Source: Lentibacter algarum
Lineage (GTDB): Bacteria > Pseudomonadota > Alphaproteobacteria > Rhodobacterales > Rhodobacteraceae
DNA: 64,000 nt
Reading direction: 5' to 3'
Assembly (NCBI RefSeq): GCF_040580765.1
Contig: NZ_CP158687.1
Coordinates: forward strand, 434,001 to 498,000
Shown: in pieces, positions 17,678 to 26,313 of the stretch
Position numbering within the stretch: position 1 is the stretch's first letter
Layout: every line of letters begins with the position of its first letter
The notes under the pieces: generated by a model
Databases searched by the model: none
The model's input: only the letters and a program-made list of their open reading frames with translations
Told to the model about the DNA's origin: nothing
Position numbers and translations under genes: made by a program

Positions 17678-18935
17678 GACAGGATTGAAGCCGCCGCCCC
17701 TGCGCGACGATTGTTTTGCACTGCCTGCGGGCGTGGACTGGACTCCTGTGGAGGAGGCTTTGGCAGGGTTGCAGGCGCGGCTTCATGCCGTGGTTGGGCA
17801 GGAGAGTGTGCCGCTTTATGCAGCGTTAGGGCGCGTGTTGGCGGCGGATGTTGTGGCCAAGCGATCAAATCCTCCCCTGCCGAACGCGGCTGTGGATGGG
17901 TACGGCTTCGCATATGATGCATTGGGAACGGGGGATCAGCTCTTGCCGCTGATTGAGGGGCGGGCGGCGGCGGGTGTGCCGCTTGGCCATGCGGTTCCGT
18001 ACGGATCAGCGGTTCGCATCCTGACGGGTGCGGCGCTTCCTGAGGGGGTTGATACGGTCATTCTGGAAGAGGATGTGAACGCCAGCTCAGGCGAGATTGC
18101 CTTTCGTGCAGGTGTGAAGCCGCGCGCCAACACGCGCAAGGCGGGAGAAGATGTGGTGCAGGGCAATGTGATTTTGCAACAAGGGCAGCGGCTTGGACCT
18201 GCAGAGCTTGCGCTCGCCTCGGCGACAGGGCTCGGCGCTGTGACTGTTTTCGAGCGCCTGCGCGTCGGAGTTCTTTCGACGGGTGATGAGCTTGTCGAGC
18301 CAGGGGAGGTGGCGGGCGCAGGGCAGATTTATGATGCCAATCGGGTTATGTTATTGGGGCTCGTGGCCGAGATGGGCTTTGTGCCTGTAGACTTGGGGCG
18401 CGTGGGCGACAGGCGTGAGACGCTGCGCCAACGTCTCAATGAGGCAGCAAAATTGGCGGATGTGATCCTGACCTCTGGTGGTGCATCCAATGGCGATGAG
18501 GACCACATGTCTGCGCTCTTGCGCGAGGCGGGGGCAATGCAGGAATGGCGTATCGCTGTCAAGCCAGGACGACCTCTGGCCCTTGGCATGTGGGACGGCA
18601 CGCCTGTTTTCGGGCTACCGGGGAACCCTGTTGCGGCGCTTGTGTGTACGCTTGTCTTTGCGCGCCCAGCTATGGGCGTGTTGGCAGGGCGTGAATGGGA
18701 GGTGCCGCAGGGCTATCTGCTGCCAGCTGCCTTTGAGAAAAACAAGAAGGCCGGCCGACGCGAGTTTTTGAGGGCGCGTGTGCGCGATGGGGCTGTTGAA
18801 GTCTTTGCGAGCGAAGGCTCGGGACGGATCAGTGGGCTGAGCTGGGCTGATGGGCTTGTTGAGCTGCCTGACGGGGCGCTGCACGTCACGCGTGGCACAG
18901 AAGTGCGCTATATCCCTTATAGCAGTTTTCTTTAG
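17661..18935 (+). CDS. moeA: Molybdopterin molybdenumtransferase
   Basis: 424-residue enzyme inserting molybdate into adenylated molybdopterin. Motifs: PLPNAAVDGYGFA near 73-85 (the conserved NSAMDGYA-type region), RAGVKPRANTRKAGEDV, VGVLSTGDELVEPG (about 200-213), TSGGASNGDEDHM and GLPGNPVAALV (about 318-328). The TTG at 17661, preceded by GGGAGGCTGACC, is the likeliest start; it lies inside the preceding gene. It ends the fdhD-mobAB-moeA operon and its 3' end overlaps the converging membrane-protein gene by 4 bp. Confidence 0.93.
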   Translation: MTAENKTGLKPPPLRDDCFALPAGVDWTPVEEALAGLQARLHAVVGQESVPLYAALGRVLAADVVAKRSNPPLPNAAVDGYGFAYDALGTGDQLLPLIEGRAAAGVPLGHAVPYGSAVRILTGAALPEGVDTVILEEDVNASSGEIAFRAGVKPRANTRKAGEDVVQGNVILQQGQRLGPAELALASATGLGAVTVFERLRVGVLSTGDELVEPGEVAGAGQIYDANRVMLLGLVAEMGFVPVDLGRVGDRRETLRQRLNEAAKLADVILTSGGASNGDEDHMSALLREAGAMQEWRIAVKPGRPLALGMWDGTPVFGLPGNPVAALVCTLVFARPAMGVLAGREWEVPQGYLLPAAFEKNKKAGRREFLRARVRDGAVEVFASEGSGRISGLSWADGLVELPDGALHVTRGTEVRYIPYSSFL

Positions 18936-19948
18936 TCAAACACGCCTGCGATACGGCCCAAGAGCATGAACGCGCGCGCCGTGCGGGTGTTGGCGAGCTC
19001 GGAAATTTCGGTGTCGCTAGCCTCAGATTCAAACTGGGTGAAACTTTTATCAAAGCGGCGCAGGAAGTGATGCACGGCGTCGCGGAAAATTGGGTCTTCA
19101 CGCATACGGCCAGAGGCAAGCGCGAGCGATGAGCGGTCTCGGACGCCACCCAGCGCAGCTATCTGACGCCCCTGTGTGCCTTGGGCAAACTGGCGCCAGA
19201 CTTCGGGGCGGGCCATATCAGGGCGCAAATCATCCATATAGATGCCGTCTTGGCTGAGCAATGTCAGCACGTCTTGGGCCGCTTGCACGAGGCCCGCAAC
19301 AGCGCGGTCTTTGAGAGCGCGCCGCAGCGCGTTGAAGCCGACGGTGTCTTCTGCCGTTTCGGGGAAGTTGATCGCGCGGATGAATTCTTCGCGGCTGATC
19401 GATGGAGCCATGTCTTCGGCTGTTGTGCCGAGCGGTAGAGTGGTCTGTTCATCGACTTGTGGTGCGGGTGCCGCGGCCACAGCACGCGCGCTTTGGGCCT
19501 CGCGGCTCGATGTAAATGTGGCCAGCGCAGTTTCGGTTTTGCGCTGTGCTGCTGCGATTTCTTCGAGCTTGCGGGCAACGGATGGCTCCGCTGTGATCCT
19601 GCCGCTCTGGCTCTGAACGATATAGGCGTGGCGGATTGCATCAATCGCGGATTGGAGGCGCTGACTTTCTTCGCGCATGATCTTGGAGGAGCGCGCGGCT
19701 GTGGCCGCAACCCAGATCATTCCAACAGGCATGAATACAGCGAGCATCGTCATCATGAAGCGCAGTGATGTATTTGCTGTATCCTCAGCAGATGCTTCGG
19801 TGGGCAGGGTGAGAAAAAAGATGGCCGCGCCCAAGAGCCAGACAGCCGAAAGGCTCAGCGCGATGATCTCGATCGCGGTGATTTTGTCGGCCACGGCGCG
19901 GTCATAAATACCGAGCGGTGTTGGGCGTGTTTCGTTTTGGTCGGCCAT
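18932..19948 (-). CDS. Conserved membrane protein, unknown function
   Basis: 338 residues with two N-terminal membrane helices (about 26-48, IEIIALSLSAVWLLGAAIF, and 63-85, RFMMTMLAVFMPVGMIWVA), then a helical, Ala/Gln-rich cytoplasmic linker (about 90-170) and a C-terminal domain with FIRAINFPETAEDTVGFNAL, LRPDMARPEVWRQFAQG and HFLRRFDKSFTQFE. It resembles conserved hypothetical proteins of roseobacters; no enzymatic motif is seen. greA lies 13 bp upstream on the same strand, so co-transcription is likely. It converges on moeA. Confidence 0.8.
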   Translation of the reverse strand: MADQNETRPTPLGIYDRAVADKITAIEIIALSLSAVWLLGAAIFFLTLPTEASAEDTANTSLRFMMTMLAVFMPVGMIWVAATAARSSKIMREESQRLQSAIDAIRHAYIVQSQSGRITAEPSVARKLEEIAAAQRKTETALATFTSSREAQSARAVAAAPAPQVDEQTTLPLGTTAEDMAPSISREEFIRAINFPETAEDTVGFNALRRALKDRAVAGLVQAAQDVLTLLSQDGIYMDDLRPDMARPEVWRQFAQGTQGRQIAALGGVRDRSSLALASGRMREDPIFRDAVHHFLRRFDKSFTQFESEASDTEISELANTRTARAFMLLGRIAGVFD

Positions 19949-19961
19949 TGCGCTCTTTTTC

Positions 19962-20432
19962 TTAAATGAAGGCGATTTTGAGGATTTCGTAGCTTTTCTC
20001 GCCGCCCGGGGTGCGGACTTCGACGCTGTCGCCTTCTTCCTTGCCGATCAGGGCGCGGGCGATGGGCGAGCTCATGTTGAGCAGACCTTTTTCGATGCTG
20101 GCTTCGTGCTGGCCAACGATCTGCCATGTTTTCTCTTCGTCGGTGTCTTCGTCCACAACCGTCACAGTTGCGCCGAACTTGACCGTGCCTGACAGCTTGG
20201 TCGGATCAATCACTTCGGCGAGGCTGAGAACGGCCTCAAGCTCTTGGATGCGGCCTTCGATAAAGCCCTGCTTTTCGCGGGCAGAATGATACTCCGCGTT
20301 TTCTTTCAAATCGCCCAGTTCGCGCGCTTCGGCGATGGCTTTGATCACCGAGGGGCGTTCAACGGATTTGAGCTTTTTCAGCTCGGTTTCGAGCGCGGCG
20401 TGTCCGCCACGTGTCATCGGGAATTTGTCCAT
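19962..20432 (-). CDS. greA: Transcription elongation factor GreA
   Basis: 156-residue factor that binds the RNA polymerase secondary channel and stimulates cleavage of backtracked transcripts. The N-terminal coiled coil (about 10-75) ends in the tip acidic pair within [20 protein letters not shown], the diagnostic GreA motif; the C-terminal FKBP-like domain includes [19 protein letters not shown]. The ATG at 20432 (MDKFPMT) is standard for alphaproteobacterial GreA; an upstream in-frame ATG adds 13 charged residues and was rejected. The next gene downstream on this strand starts 13 bp after its stop. Confidence 0.96.
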   Translation of the reverse strand: MDKFPMTRGGHAALETELKKLKSVERPSVIKAIAEARELGDLKENAEYHSAREKQGFIEGRIQELEAVLSLAEVIDPTKLSGTVKFGATVTVVDEDTDEEKTWQIVGQHEASIEKGLLNMSSPIARALIGKEEGDSVEVRTPGGEKSYEILKIAFI

Positions 20433-20577
20433 TGCACTGCCTTCTTGGTCTTTGCGGCGCACCAATGGCACGCTTTGATCTTTGTTACGTCACTTTGTCC
20501 CAGAGAGGGGCTGTCTTGCAATAGAGTAAAGGGCATTTTGCATCAATGGGCGGAATTTGCCTTTGTTGCGATTGCGC

Positions 20578-20799
20578 TTATTGGTCGGGGCAGCCTGTTC
20601 CGCCTATGCCGTCGCCACTGCACTCTTCTAGACTTGTGGCGCTGTGGGCGGGCAGCGGAGAGGTTTGCACCATTACGGGAGCATCCAGTGCCACTGTTGC
20701 CTCTGCTCTGGGGGCGCTTTTGAGCGTTGTGTCGTCTGGTGTGGCGCAGGCCGCAAGGGCGAGCAGGGCTGCGAGGAAAAAGGGCGCGCGCTTAGTCAT
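20578..20799 (-). CDS. Small putative lipoprotein
   Basis: 73 residues beginning MTKRAPFFLAALLALAACAT, a typical lipoprotein signal with the lipidated Cys at 18; the mature part of about 55 residues is low-complexity, ends in CSGDGIGGTGCPDQ and has no recognised domain. The start overlaps the DUF6502 stop by 8 bp, so it is translated from the same mRNA. Roseobacters often carry such small lipoproteins; nothing further can be said. Its first half overlaps nothing on the other strand. Confidence 0.65.
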   Translation of the reverse strand: MTKRAPFFLAALLALAACATPDDTTLKSAPRAEATVALDAPVMVQTSPLPAHSATSLEECSGDGIGGTGCPDQ

Positions 20800-21550
20800 T
20801 GGGAGTCTCGCCTGTTGAACTGTAAAAATACCCTCCTGCCCGAAACTTGCCAGATGCACCAGAGGGTGTGCGGGCTTTTAGGGCTTCGGCTTCGGCGGCA
20901 ATCTCTTCAAGCAACGCCATTTGAGCTGCGTTGTAGCGCTCAGCGAGAGATTTGATCTGTGCGGCGGTGAGCCCCGTGTAATGGGCGGCGCGCTCAAAGT
21001 GTCGCGGGTGAGGGCCAAGCACGTTTTCGGCGGCTGCGGCGAGGTGATCGCCGACATTTTCTGCCAAGTAATCAAGTTGTTCCTCCGAGCCTGCAAGGGG
21101 CACGTAGGCCGTTTGGGCAAGGGCGATTGTGTCTTGATCAAGCTTCACTGTGCCTGCTGCAAAGAGCGTGTCGAGCATGGCGCGGGGGTGCACATCTTGG
21201 CGTACCTCGCGGGCGAGGCTTTCAAAACTGGGGGCGTCACCAGTGCGAGGCAGAGGCTTGGCTTTGCCCTTGTGGCTGTAATCGGGGTGCGCCTGCCAGA
21301 GTGCGACCAGCCGTGTGAGCGGGTTTGGCTTGGGGGCTTTGTGCTCAAAGGCACGCAGGCGAGCGATGTCGCGGCGCTGAAGCCCTGTCATTACGGAGAG
21401 GCGGCTATCAGTGATTTTGCCATCTGATTGCTCGGATGCGGCCTGCACATAGTGGCCTTTCAGGCGCTCTGTCAGATCGCCAAAGGGTATCCCGCGCGCG
21501 ACAAGGAGGCGGGCGAGTGGGGCGAGGATATGATCAAGCGTTTGTAGCAT
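20792..21550 (-). CDS. DUF6502 family protein
   Basis: 252 residues from the ATG at 21550 (MLQTLDHILAPLARLLVARG); an alternative ATG at 21568 would add MCNLSI, encoded by the operator-like palindrome itself, so the shorter start is preferred. The family shows an N-terminal helical region with a winged-helix-like segment (GIPFGDLTERLKGHYV, SRLSVMTGLQRRDIARLR), which suggests a DNA-binding role, and a C-terminal helical half (DYLAENVGDHLAAAAENVLG). DUF6502 function is not established. It is divergent from the vWA lipoprotein gene, across two near-palindromes, and is followed by the small lipoprotein. Confidence 0.8.
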   Translation of the reverse strand: MLQTLDHILAPLARLLVARGIPFGDLTERLKGHYVQAASEQSDGKITDSRLSVMTGLQRRDIARLRAFEHKAPKPNPLTRLVALWQAHPDYSHKGKAKPLPRTGDAPSFESLAREVRQDVHPRAMLDTLFAAGTVKLDQDTIALAQTAYVPLAGSEEQLDYLAENVGDHLAAAAENVLGPHPRHFERAAHYTGLTAAQIKSLAERYNAAQMALLEEIAAEAEALKARTPSGASGKFRAGGYFYSSTGETPND

Positions 21551-21619
21551 AATGGATAAATTGCACATTTATATTGACGTGTGCAAGGGTGCATGTCTTT
21601 AATGTGTAAATTACACATT
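21551..21619. promoter_or_regulatory. Two 19-bp near-palindromes in the DUF6502/vWA divergent region
   Basis: AATGTGTAAATTACACATT at 21601-21619 is a perfect 9-bp inverted repeat around one central A. AATGGATAAATTGCACATT at 21551-21569 has the same layout with three differences, mostly in the left arm. The two centres are exactly 50 bp apart, close to five turns of DNA, and the copy at 21551 abuts the DUF6502 start codon. Both divergent genes would be controlled from here. The arrangement looks like paired operators for a dimeric regulator; the DUF6502 protein itself is the obvious candidate, by inference. Confidence 0.6.
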
Positions 21620-21638
21620 ATTGCAATAGGGAATCGAC

Positions 21639-22940
21639 ATGACGGTTTGGCAGAACAGATTTTGGCTTGCGGGGCTTGCCGCTTTTGCTTTGAGCGCCTG
21701 TGAGAGCGGGGGCAGCCTTGAGCCGATGGGCATGGAGGAGGCGCCGATGCGGGTGGAGGCTCGCTCCAAGTCTGTGCTGATGGCTGACGCAATGATGGTG
21801 GAAGCGCCCGCGCCGGCGCTGATTGTGCCGACACGGATGAACCCAACAGGTAAGCGGGGCGTTGTCACGGCAGGCGACATTGATGACACGCTCAACCTTG
21901 CGGCGTTTCTGCGTTATCAGGCAGGGGCTGCGAAAGCGCTCAAGCTGCCACGGGTAAACCTTGATGGCATGGTATCAGCGCGTCTTGTCAGTGTGACAGG
22001 CACGCCAGCGGCAGGCATGGCCTATACACTGACTAAAAAGGGGGCTGAGGACCCTTTTCATGCAGGGTATTCGGGTGTTGATGGGGTCATTACAGTGTTT
22101 CCTGCGGCTCTTGCTACGGGCAGGCCTTCGAGTGTGATGCTCAAAGTGTTTGACGGCGGTGTGCAGGTGGTGGGGGACGAGCTGCGCACGGGGAGCACGG
22201 GGATGTCACGCTTGATTGTGCCGACATCAGGCGGTTGGACGCCTGATTTTCTCGACCTCACCTTCGTTTTTGACACGACGGGGAGCATGGGCGACGAGCT
22301 GGCTTGGCTCACCAAGGAGTTTCAGGGGATTGTCCGTGACGCGAAGCGTGCGGCACCCGGGGTAGATATCCGCTATGGGCTTATTGCCTATCGGGATGAG
22401 GGCGACGCTTATAAAGTGAAGACCTTCGGTTTCACCAAAAGCCAGGCCGAGATGCAGCGCTGGCTGCGTGGCTTGGATGCGAACGGCGGCGGGGACTATC
22501 CAGAAGCGGCCGCAGAAGCGCTGGAGGCTGCTGCAGCGCTGCCGTGGCGGCGCGGGAGGGGCGAACGGATTGTCTTTCATATTGCGGACGCGCCTGCGCA
22601 TGACGCCAAGGCCAAACGCTTTTTGGCGGCGGCCTCAAAAGCGGCGGGGCAGAATGTACAGATCTTCGGGCTTGGTGCGAGCGGTGTGGCCAAGGAGAGC
22701 GAGTTTTTGATGCGTCAGGCGGCGCTTGTCTCGGGGGGGCGCTATCTGTTTCTGACCGACGACAGCGGAGTGGGTAACGCCCATGCGGAGCCGACGATTG
22801 CGTGCTATCGCGTGAGCAAGCTCAAGGACTTGTTGGTGCGGGTGCTGTCGAGCGAGCTTTCGGGGGCGCGGCAAGAGGCCTCTGGCGGACAAGTGATCCG
22901 CGAAGTTGGGAATTATAGCCGCGGGGTGTGCAGCCAATAG
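21639..22940 (+). CDS. von Willebrand factor type A domain lipoprotein
   Basis: 433 residues. The N-terminus is a lipoprotein signal (FWLAGLAAFALSAC; Cys 21). After a region of about 190 residues, with an Ig-like or carboxypeptidase-regulatory look (SARLVSVTGTPAAGMAYTL), comes a vWA domain with an intact MIDAS motif DTTGSM (about 211-216), the YRDEGD loop and HIADAPAHD. Such domains mediate metal-dependent protein binding; the partner is unknown. The operator-like repeats lie just upstream of its start, so it is probably co-regulated with the divergent DUF6502 gene. Confidence 0.85.
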   Translation: MTVWQNRFWLAGLAAFALSACESGGSLEPMGMEEAPMRVEARSKSVLMADAMMVEAPAPALIVPTRMNPTGKRGVVTAGDIDDTLNLAAFLRYQAGAAKALKLPRVNLDGMVSARLVSVTGTPAAGMAYTLTKKGAEDPFHAGYSGVDGVITVFPAALATGRPSSVMLKVFDGGVQVVGDELRTGSTGMSRLIVPTSGGWTPDFLDLTFVFDTTGSMGDELAWLTKEFQGIVRDAKRAAPGVDIRYGLIAYRDEGDAYKVKTFGFTKSQAEMQRWLRGLDANGGGDYPEAAAEALEAAAALPWRRGRGERIVFHIADAPAHDAKAKRFLAAASKAAGQNVQIFGLGASGVAKESEFLMRQAALVSGGRYLFLTDDSGVGNAHAEPTIACYRVSKLKDLLVRVLSSELSGARQEASGGQVIREVGNYSRGVCSQ

Positions 22941-23024
22941 GCGCAAAAGGGGCCAGAAACGGGCCATTCTGATGCCACATTTCTTTGGTTGAAATCCCGC
23001 AACAAAAGACTTGAGGACAGCAGC

Positions 23025-24017
23025 ATGACGTATCAGGCCACCCTTTTTCTGCGCTATTCTGTGCGGTTTTTGGCCGTCGCCTTCGCATTCACTTTTGTGG
23101 TGCGGGGGTTTTCGTTTGCGTTTTTGCCTGAGTTTGTGGCCGAATCTGTGGCGCTGAGCAAACAGATGACCTCTGGTTATATGGGGTTGCTGTTGATCCC
23201 GCTGCTTGGGGCGTATTTTTGTCTGAACCGCGCCAAAGGGCTCGAGCTTCTTGGCGTCTTGTTGGGAACAGGGCTTTTGAGCAGCGCTTTTATGCTGGTG
23301 AAGACCACGATCCCAAGTCTTGTGCCGTTTTGGGCTGATCCGATGTTTGCGGAGATGGACCTCATGCTATTTGGCGGGCTGCATGGCTATGAGTGGGCGC
23401 ATGGGCTCACGCCGAACCTCAGCCCTGTGTGGGTGGCGATTATCTATATGCCTGTCTGGGTGGCGCTGATGCTGCTTTTCCCAGCCTTTGTTGTGGTTTT
23501 GGAGCGGGACGAGGGCCGCAAGGCGCGGTATTTGAAGCTCTATTTCTATATGTGGCTCTGGCTTGGCCTGCTGACGGCGACTGTTTTTAGCTCGGCGGGG
23601 CCTGTGTTTTATGATCGCCTTCTGGGGGGGCAGGACTTTGCTGGTTTGCCTGAAAGCCTTGCCGCTGTGGGACTGGATATCACTGGGGTGACTCGTCTTC
23701 AGGAGGGGCTGTGGCGCGTCTATGAGATGGACGGAGGACAACAGTTGCGCGGCGGGGGAATCTCTGCCTTTCCGTCGATGCATGCGGCGATGGCGACGCT
23801 TTGGGCGGGCTATCTTGTCGAACGGAGCCGTTGGCTCGCGCCTATCGGCCTCGGCTTTCTGGCGGTTATTCTCTATCTTTCGGTCTATACGGGCTGGCAC
23901 TATGCGGTCGACGGGATCGCCTCGGCTGCTGCTATGGGCCTTGTTTGTGCTGCGCCCGCGCTTTTGCGCCGCTTTCGTGGCCGTGACACACCTAATTTCG
24001 GAAAATCTGCAGCTTAA
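23025..24017 (+). CDS. PAP2/Aur1-type membrane phosphatase or transferase
   Basis: 330-residue polytopic protein with eight or so hydrophobic segments. The PAP2 signature is split as in the Aur1/inositol phosphorylceramide-synthase type: GGGISAFPSMHAAMA (about 240-254), with the catalytic SMH, and YTGWHYAVDGIAS (about 290-302) with the second His. It probably acts on a lipid phosphate or transfers a head group in the membrane; the substrate is unknown. The ATG at 23025 has GAGGACAG upstream. It stands alone, 84 bp after the vWA gene. Confidence 0.85.
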   Translation: MTYQATLFLRYSVRFLAVAFAFTFVVRGFSFAFLPEFVAESVALSKQMTSGYMGLLLIPLLGAYFCLNRAKGLELLGVLLGTGLLSSAFMLVKTTIPSLVPFWADPMFAEMDLMLFGGLHGYEWAHGLTPNLSPVWVAIIYMPVWVALMLLFPAFVVVLERDEGRKARYLKLYFYMWLWLGLLTATVFSSAGPVFYDRLLGGQDFAGLPESLAAVGLDITGVTRLQEGLWRVYEMDGGQQLRGGGISAFPSMHAAMATLWAGYLVERSRWLAPIGLGFLAVILYLSVYTGWHYAVDGIASAAAMGLVCAAPALLRRFRGRDTPNFGKSAA

Positions 24018-24146
24018 CTGCGCGCGACGTTAAGAAACTTGCGGCAAATGTGAGCATTTGACCAAGGTGCGATTGACGCCCTTGTGTTTGGGCATGTAAT
24101 CCTTCGTGAAATTTTGTTACCCAAACGCGCAAGAGGGAAGAAGAAC

Positions 24147-25790
24147 ATGTCCGAAGTTGTCCGCGAGACCATGGAGTATGATGTCGTTATCGTTGGTGCG
24201 GGGCCTGCGGGCCTTTCGGCGGCGATCCGTCTCAAGCAGCTGGATGCTGACTTGCAGGTTGTGGTTCTGGAAAAGGGCTCAGAAGTGGGCGCGCATATCC
24301 TGTCTGGTGCGGTGCTTGACCCCTGCGGGCTTGATGCGCTGATCCCTGATTGGAAGGAAAAAGGCGCGCCGCTGAATGTGCCTGTGAAGGAAGACAACTT
24401 TTACATGCTGGGTGAAGCGGGCGAAATCCGTATTCCCAACTTCCCAATGCCACCGCTTATGAACAACCACGGCAATTACATTGTTTCGATGGGCAATGTG
24501 ACTCGCTGGATGGCGGAGCAGGCCGAGGCGCTGGGTGTCGAAATTTTCCCAGGTATGGCTTGTTCGGAGCTTGTCTATGAGGGCGAGCGCCTCAAGGGTG
24601 TTGTGGCTGGTGTCTTTGGGCTTGAGGCTGATGGCAGCCTTGGACCGAACAGCGAGCCCGGCATGGAGCTTCACGGCAAATATGTTTTCCTCTCAGAGGG
24701 TGTGCGCGGGAGCCTCTCAAAAGAGGTGATCGAAAAGTACAATCTGGCCGAGGGCCACGAGCCGCAAAAGTTTGGGCTTGGGATGAAAGAGATTTGGGAG
24801 ATCGACCCCGAAAAGCACAAAGAAGGCAGCGTGACCCACACAATGGGCTGGCCTCTAAATGGCAATGCGGGCGGTGGCTCATTTATCTATCACCTTGAGA
24901 ACAATCAGGTTTATGTCGGATTTGTGGTTCACTTGAACTACAAGAACCCGCATCTCTACCCTTACATGGAGTTCCAGCGCTTTAAGCATCACCCGATGGT
25001 TGCCGAGCTTTTGAAGGGCGGCAAGCGTGTGGCGTATGGTGCACGGGCGATTTCTGAGGGCGGCTATCAGTCGATGCCGAAGATGGTTGCGCCTGGTGTG
25101 GCGCTTCTGGGCTGCTCTGTTGGTATGGTCAACGTGCCGCGCATCAAGGGCAACCACAATGCGATGCTCTCGGGCATGGCGGCAGCGGAAGCTGCGCATG
25201 AGGCAATCAAAGCTGGTCGCGAAGGCGACGAGCTGACGGCCTATGAAACGGAAGTACGCAAAGGCGCGATCGGTAAAGACCTGAAGAAAGTGCGCAATGT
25301 GAAACCGATGTGGTCCAAGTGGGGCTTGCTGCCATCGCTTGTGCTCGGCGGCTTGGACATGTGGACCAACACCTTCGGTTTCTCGCTCTTTGGAACGCTT
25401 AAGCACGGCAAGAACGACGCGGACAGCACAGAGCCTGCGGCGGCGCATAAAGAGATCAGCTATCCCAAACCTGACGGGACGCTGAGCTTTGACCGCCTCA
25501 CCAACGTGAGCTTCTCTATGACCAATCACGAAGAGAGCCAGCCCGCGCACCTTCACCTGAAGGATGCATCGCTGCCGATTTCTGTGAACCTGCCTAAATA
25601 TGCGGAGCCTGCGCAGCGCTACTGCCCGGCGGGTGTTTACGAGATTGTGGAGAAAGAGGGCGAGCAGCAGTTTGTTATCAATTTCCAGAACTGTGTCCAC
25701 TGCAAGACTTGTGATATCAAAGATCCGAGCCAGAACATCAACTGGACCACGCCACAGGGCGGGGACGGGCCGAACTATCCAAATATGTGA
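24147..25790 (+). CDS. Electron transfer flavoprotein-ubiquinone oxidoreductase
   Basis: 547-residue membrane-peripheral flavoprotein that passes electrons from acyl-CoA dehydrogenases, via ETF, to ubiquinone. The FAD-binding DVVIVGAGPAGLSAAIRL motif lies at about 12-29, with GGYQSMPKM and the NVPRIKGNHNAMLSGM block in the middle. The C-terminal 4Fe-4S ligands are in YCPAGVYE and NCVHCKTCDIKDPSQN (about 497-535). The ATG at 24147 follows AAGAGGGAAGAAG. It sits alone with its own terminator, and would serve the DmdC-like dehydrogenase encoded 14 kb away. Confidence 0.96.
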   Translation: MSEVVRETMEYDVVIVGAGPAGLSAAIRLKQLDADLQVVVLEKGSEVGAHILSGAVLDPCGLDALIPDWKEKGAPLNVPVKEDNFYMLGEAGEIRIPNFPMPPLMNNHGNYIVSMGNVTRWMAEQAEALGVEIFPGMACSELVYEGERLKGVVAGVFGLEADGSLGPNSEPGMELHGKYVFLSEGVRGSLSKEVIEKYNLAEGHEPQKFGLGMKEIWEIDPEKHKEGSVTHTMGWPLNGNAGGGSFIYHLENNQVYVGFVVHLNYKNPHLYPYMEFQRFKHHPMVAELLKGGKRVAYGARAISEGGYQSMPKMVAPGVALLGCSVGMVNVPRIKGNHNAMLSGMAAAEAAHEAIKAGREGDELTAYETEVRKGAIGKDLKKVRNVKPMWSKWGLLPSLVLGGLDMWTNTFGFSLFGTLKHGKNDADSTEPAAAHKEISYPKPDGTLSFDRLTNVSFSMTNHEESQPAHLHLKDASLPISVNLPKYAEPAQRYCPAGVYEIVEKEGEQQFVINFQNCVHCKTCDIKDPSQNINWTTPQGGDGPNYPNM

Positions 25791-25796
25791 TGAGGC

Positions 25797-25820
25797 GGGC
25801 GGGGATTTCCCCGCCCTTTT
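25797..25820 (+). terminator. Rho-independent terminator after the ETF-QO gene
   Basis: GGGCGGGG pairs with CCCCGCCC around an ATTT loop, immediately followed by TTTTCATTT. It begins 7 bp after the stop codon, so it ends the ETF-QO transcript. Confidence 0.85.
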
Positions 25821-25989
25821 CATTTCGAGGGCTCAAAGCCTAAACCAGAGGTATAGGGGGCTATATCTCTGGGCTGAAAGCCGTGGATTAGACTTTTGGG
25901 CCAATAGGATTTCAGTGCAGGGTGGTCATGTTGAGGGGGCAAGAGCGAGACGCGTCTTGCTAACCTCTGATTTGAAAAGGACGAGTAAC

Positions 25990-26259
25990 ATGATCCGTAA
26001 GTTTATCCTCCCCGCTGTTTTGATGAGCGCTTTGGCGGCGCCTGCTTTTGCGAGCGACTATGGCTCGAGCGGCTCCGTGGAGCTGAATGAAGCGAACCGC
26101 GCCAAAATCAACTCGATGCTGACTGAGCAGGGCTATGAAGTGGCCAAGATCAAGCTCGAGGATGGCAAATATGAAGCCTATGCGCGCAAGGACGGCGAAC
26201 GCTATGAGATCTATCTTGATGCTGGCTTCAAGATCATGAAAATCGAGCGCGACGATTGA
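25990..26259 (+). CDS. Small periplasmic PepSY-like protein
   Basis: 89 residues: a signal peptide (MIRKFILPAVLMSALAAPAFAS, cleavage near 22) and one PepSY-like domain, seen in INSMLTEQGYEVAKIKLED, KYEAYARKDGERYEIYLDA and FKIMKIERDD. PepSY modules are thought to inhibit peptidases or bind cofactors or metals. It precedes the cytochrome b561 gene by 54 bp, a pairing seen with cytochrome b561 in other proteobacteria. The ATG at 25990 was chosen because it begins the signal peptide and follows GGACGAGTAAC. Confidence 0.82.
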   Translation: MIRKFILPAVLMSALAAPAFASDYGSSGSVELNEANRAKINSMLTEQGYEVAKIKLEDGKYEAYARKDGERYEIYLDAGFKIMKIERDD

Positions 26260-26266
26260 TCGGCTT

Positions 26267-26293
26267 GAAGGGCGCGCAAGTGGTGCGCCCTTC
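26267..26293 (+). terminator. GC-rich hairpin between the PepSY and cytochrome b561 genes
   Basis: GAAGGGCGC at 26267-26275 and GCGCCCTTC at 26285-26293 form a 9-bp stem 7 bp after the PepSY stop. No T run follows, so it may act as a partial terminator or an RNA-stabilising element rather than a full stop. Confidence 0.5.
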
Positions 26294-26313
26294 GCTAACC
26301 TTTGAGGTGAACT

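Noticed and set aside
24045-24060. Palindrome CAAATG-TGAG-CATTTG before the ETF-QO gene
   Set aside because: Short arms and no flanking features; it may be chance or a weak terminator of the PAP2 gene, and was not strong enough to list.
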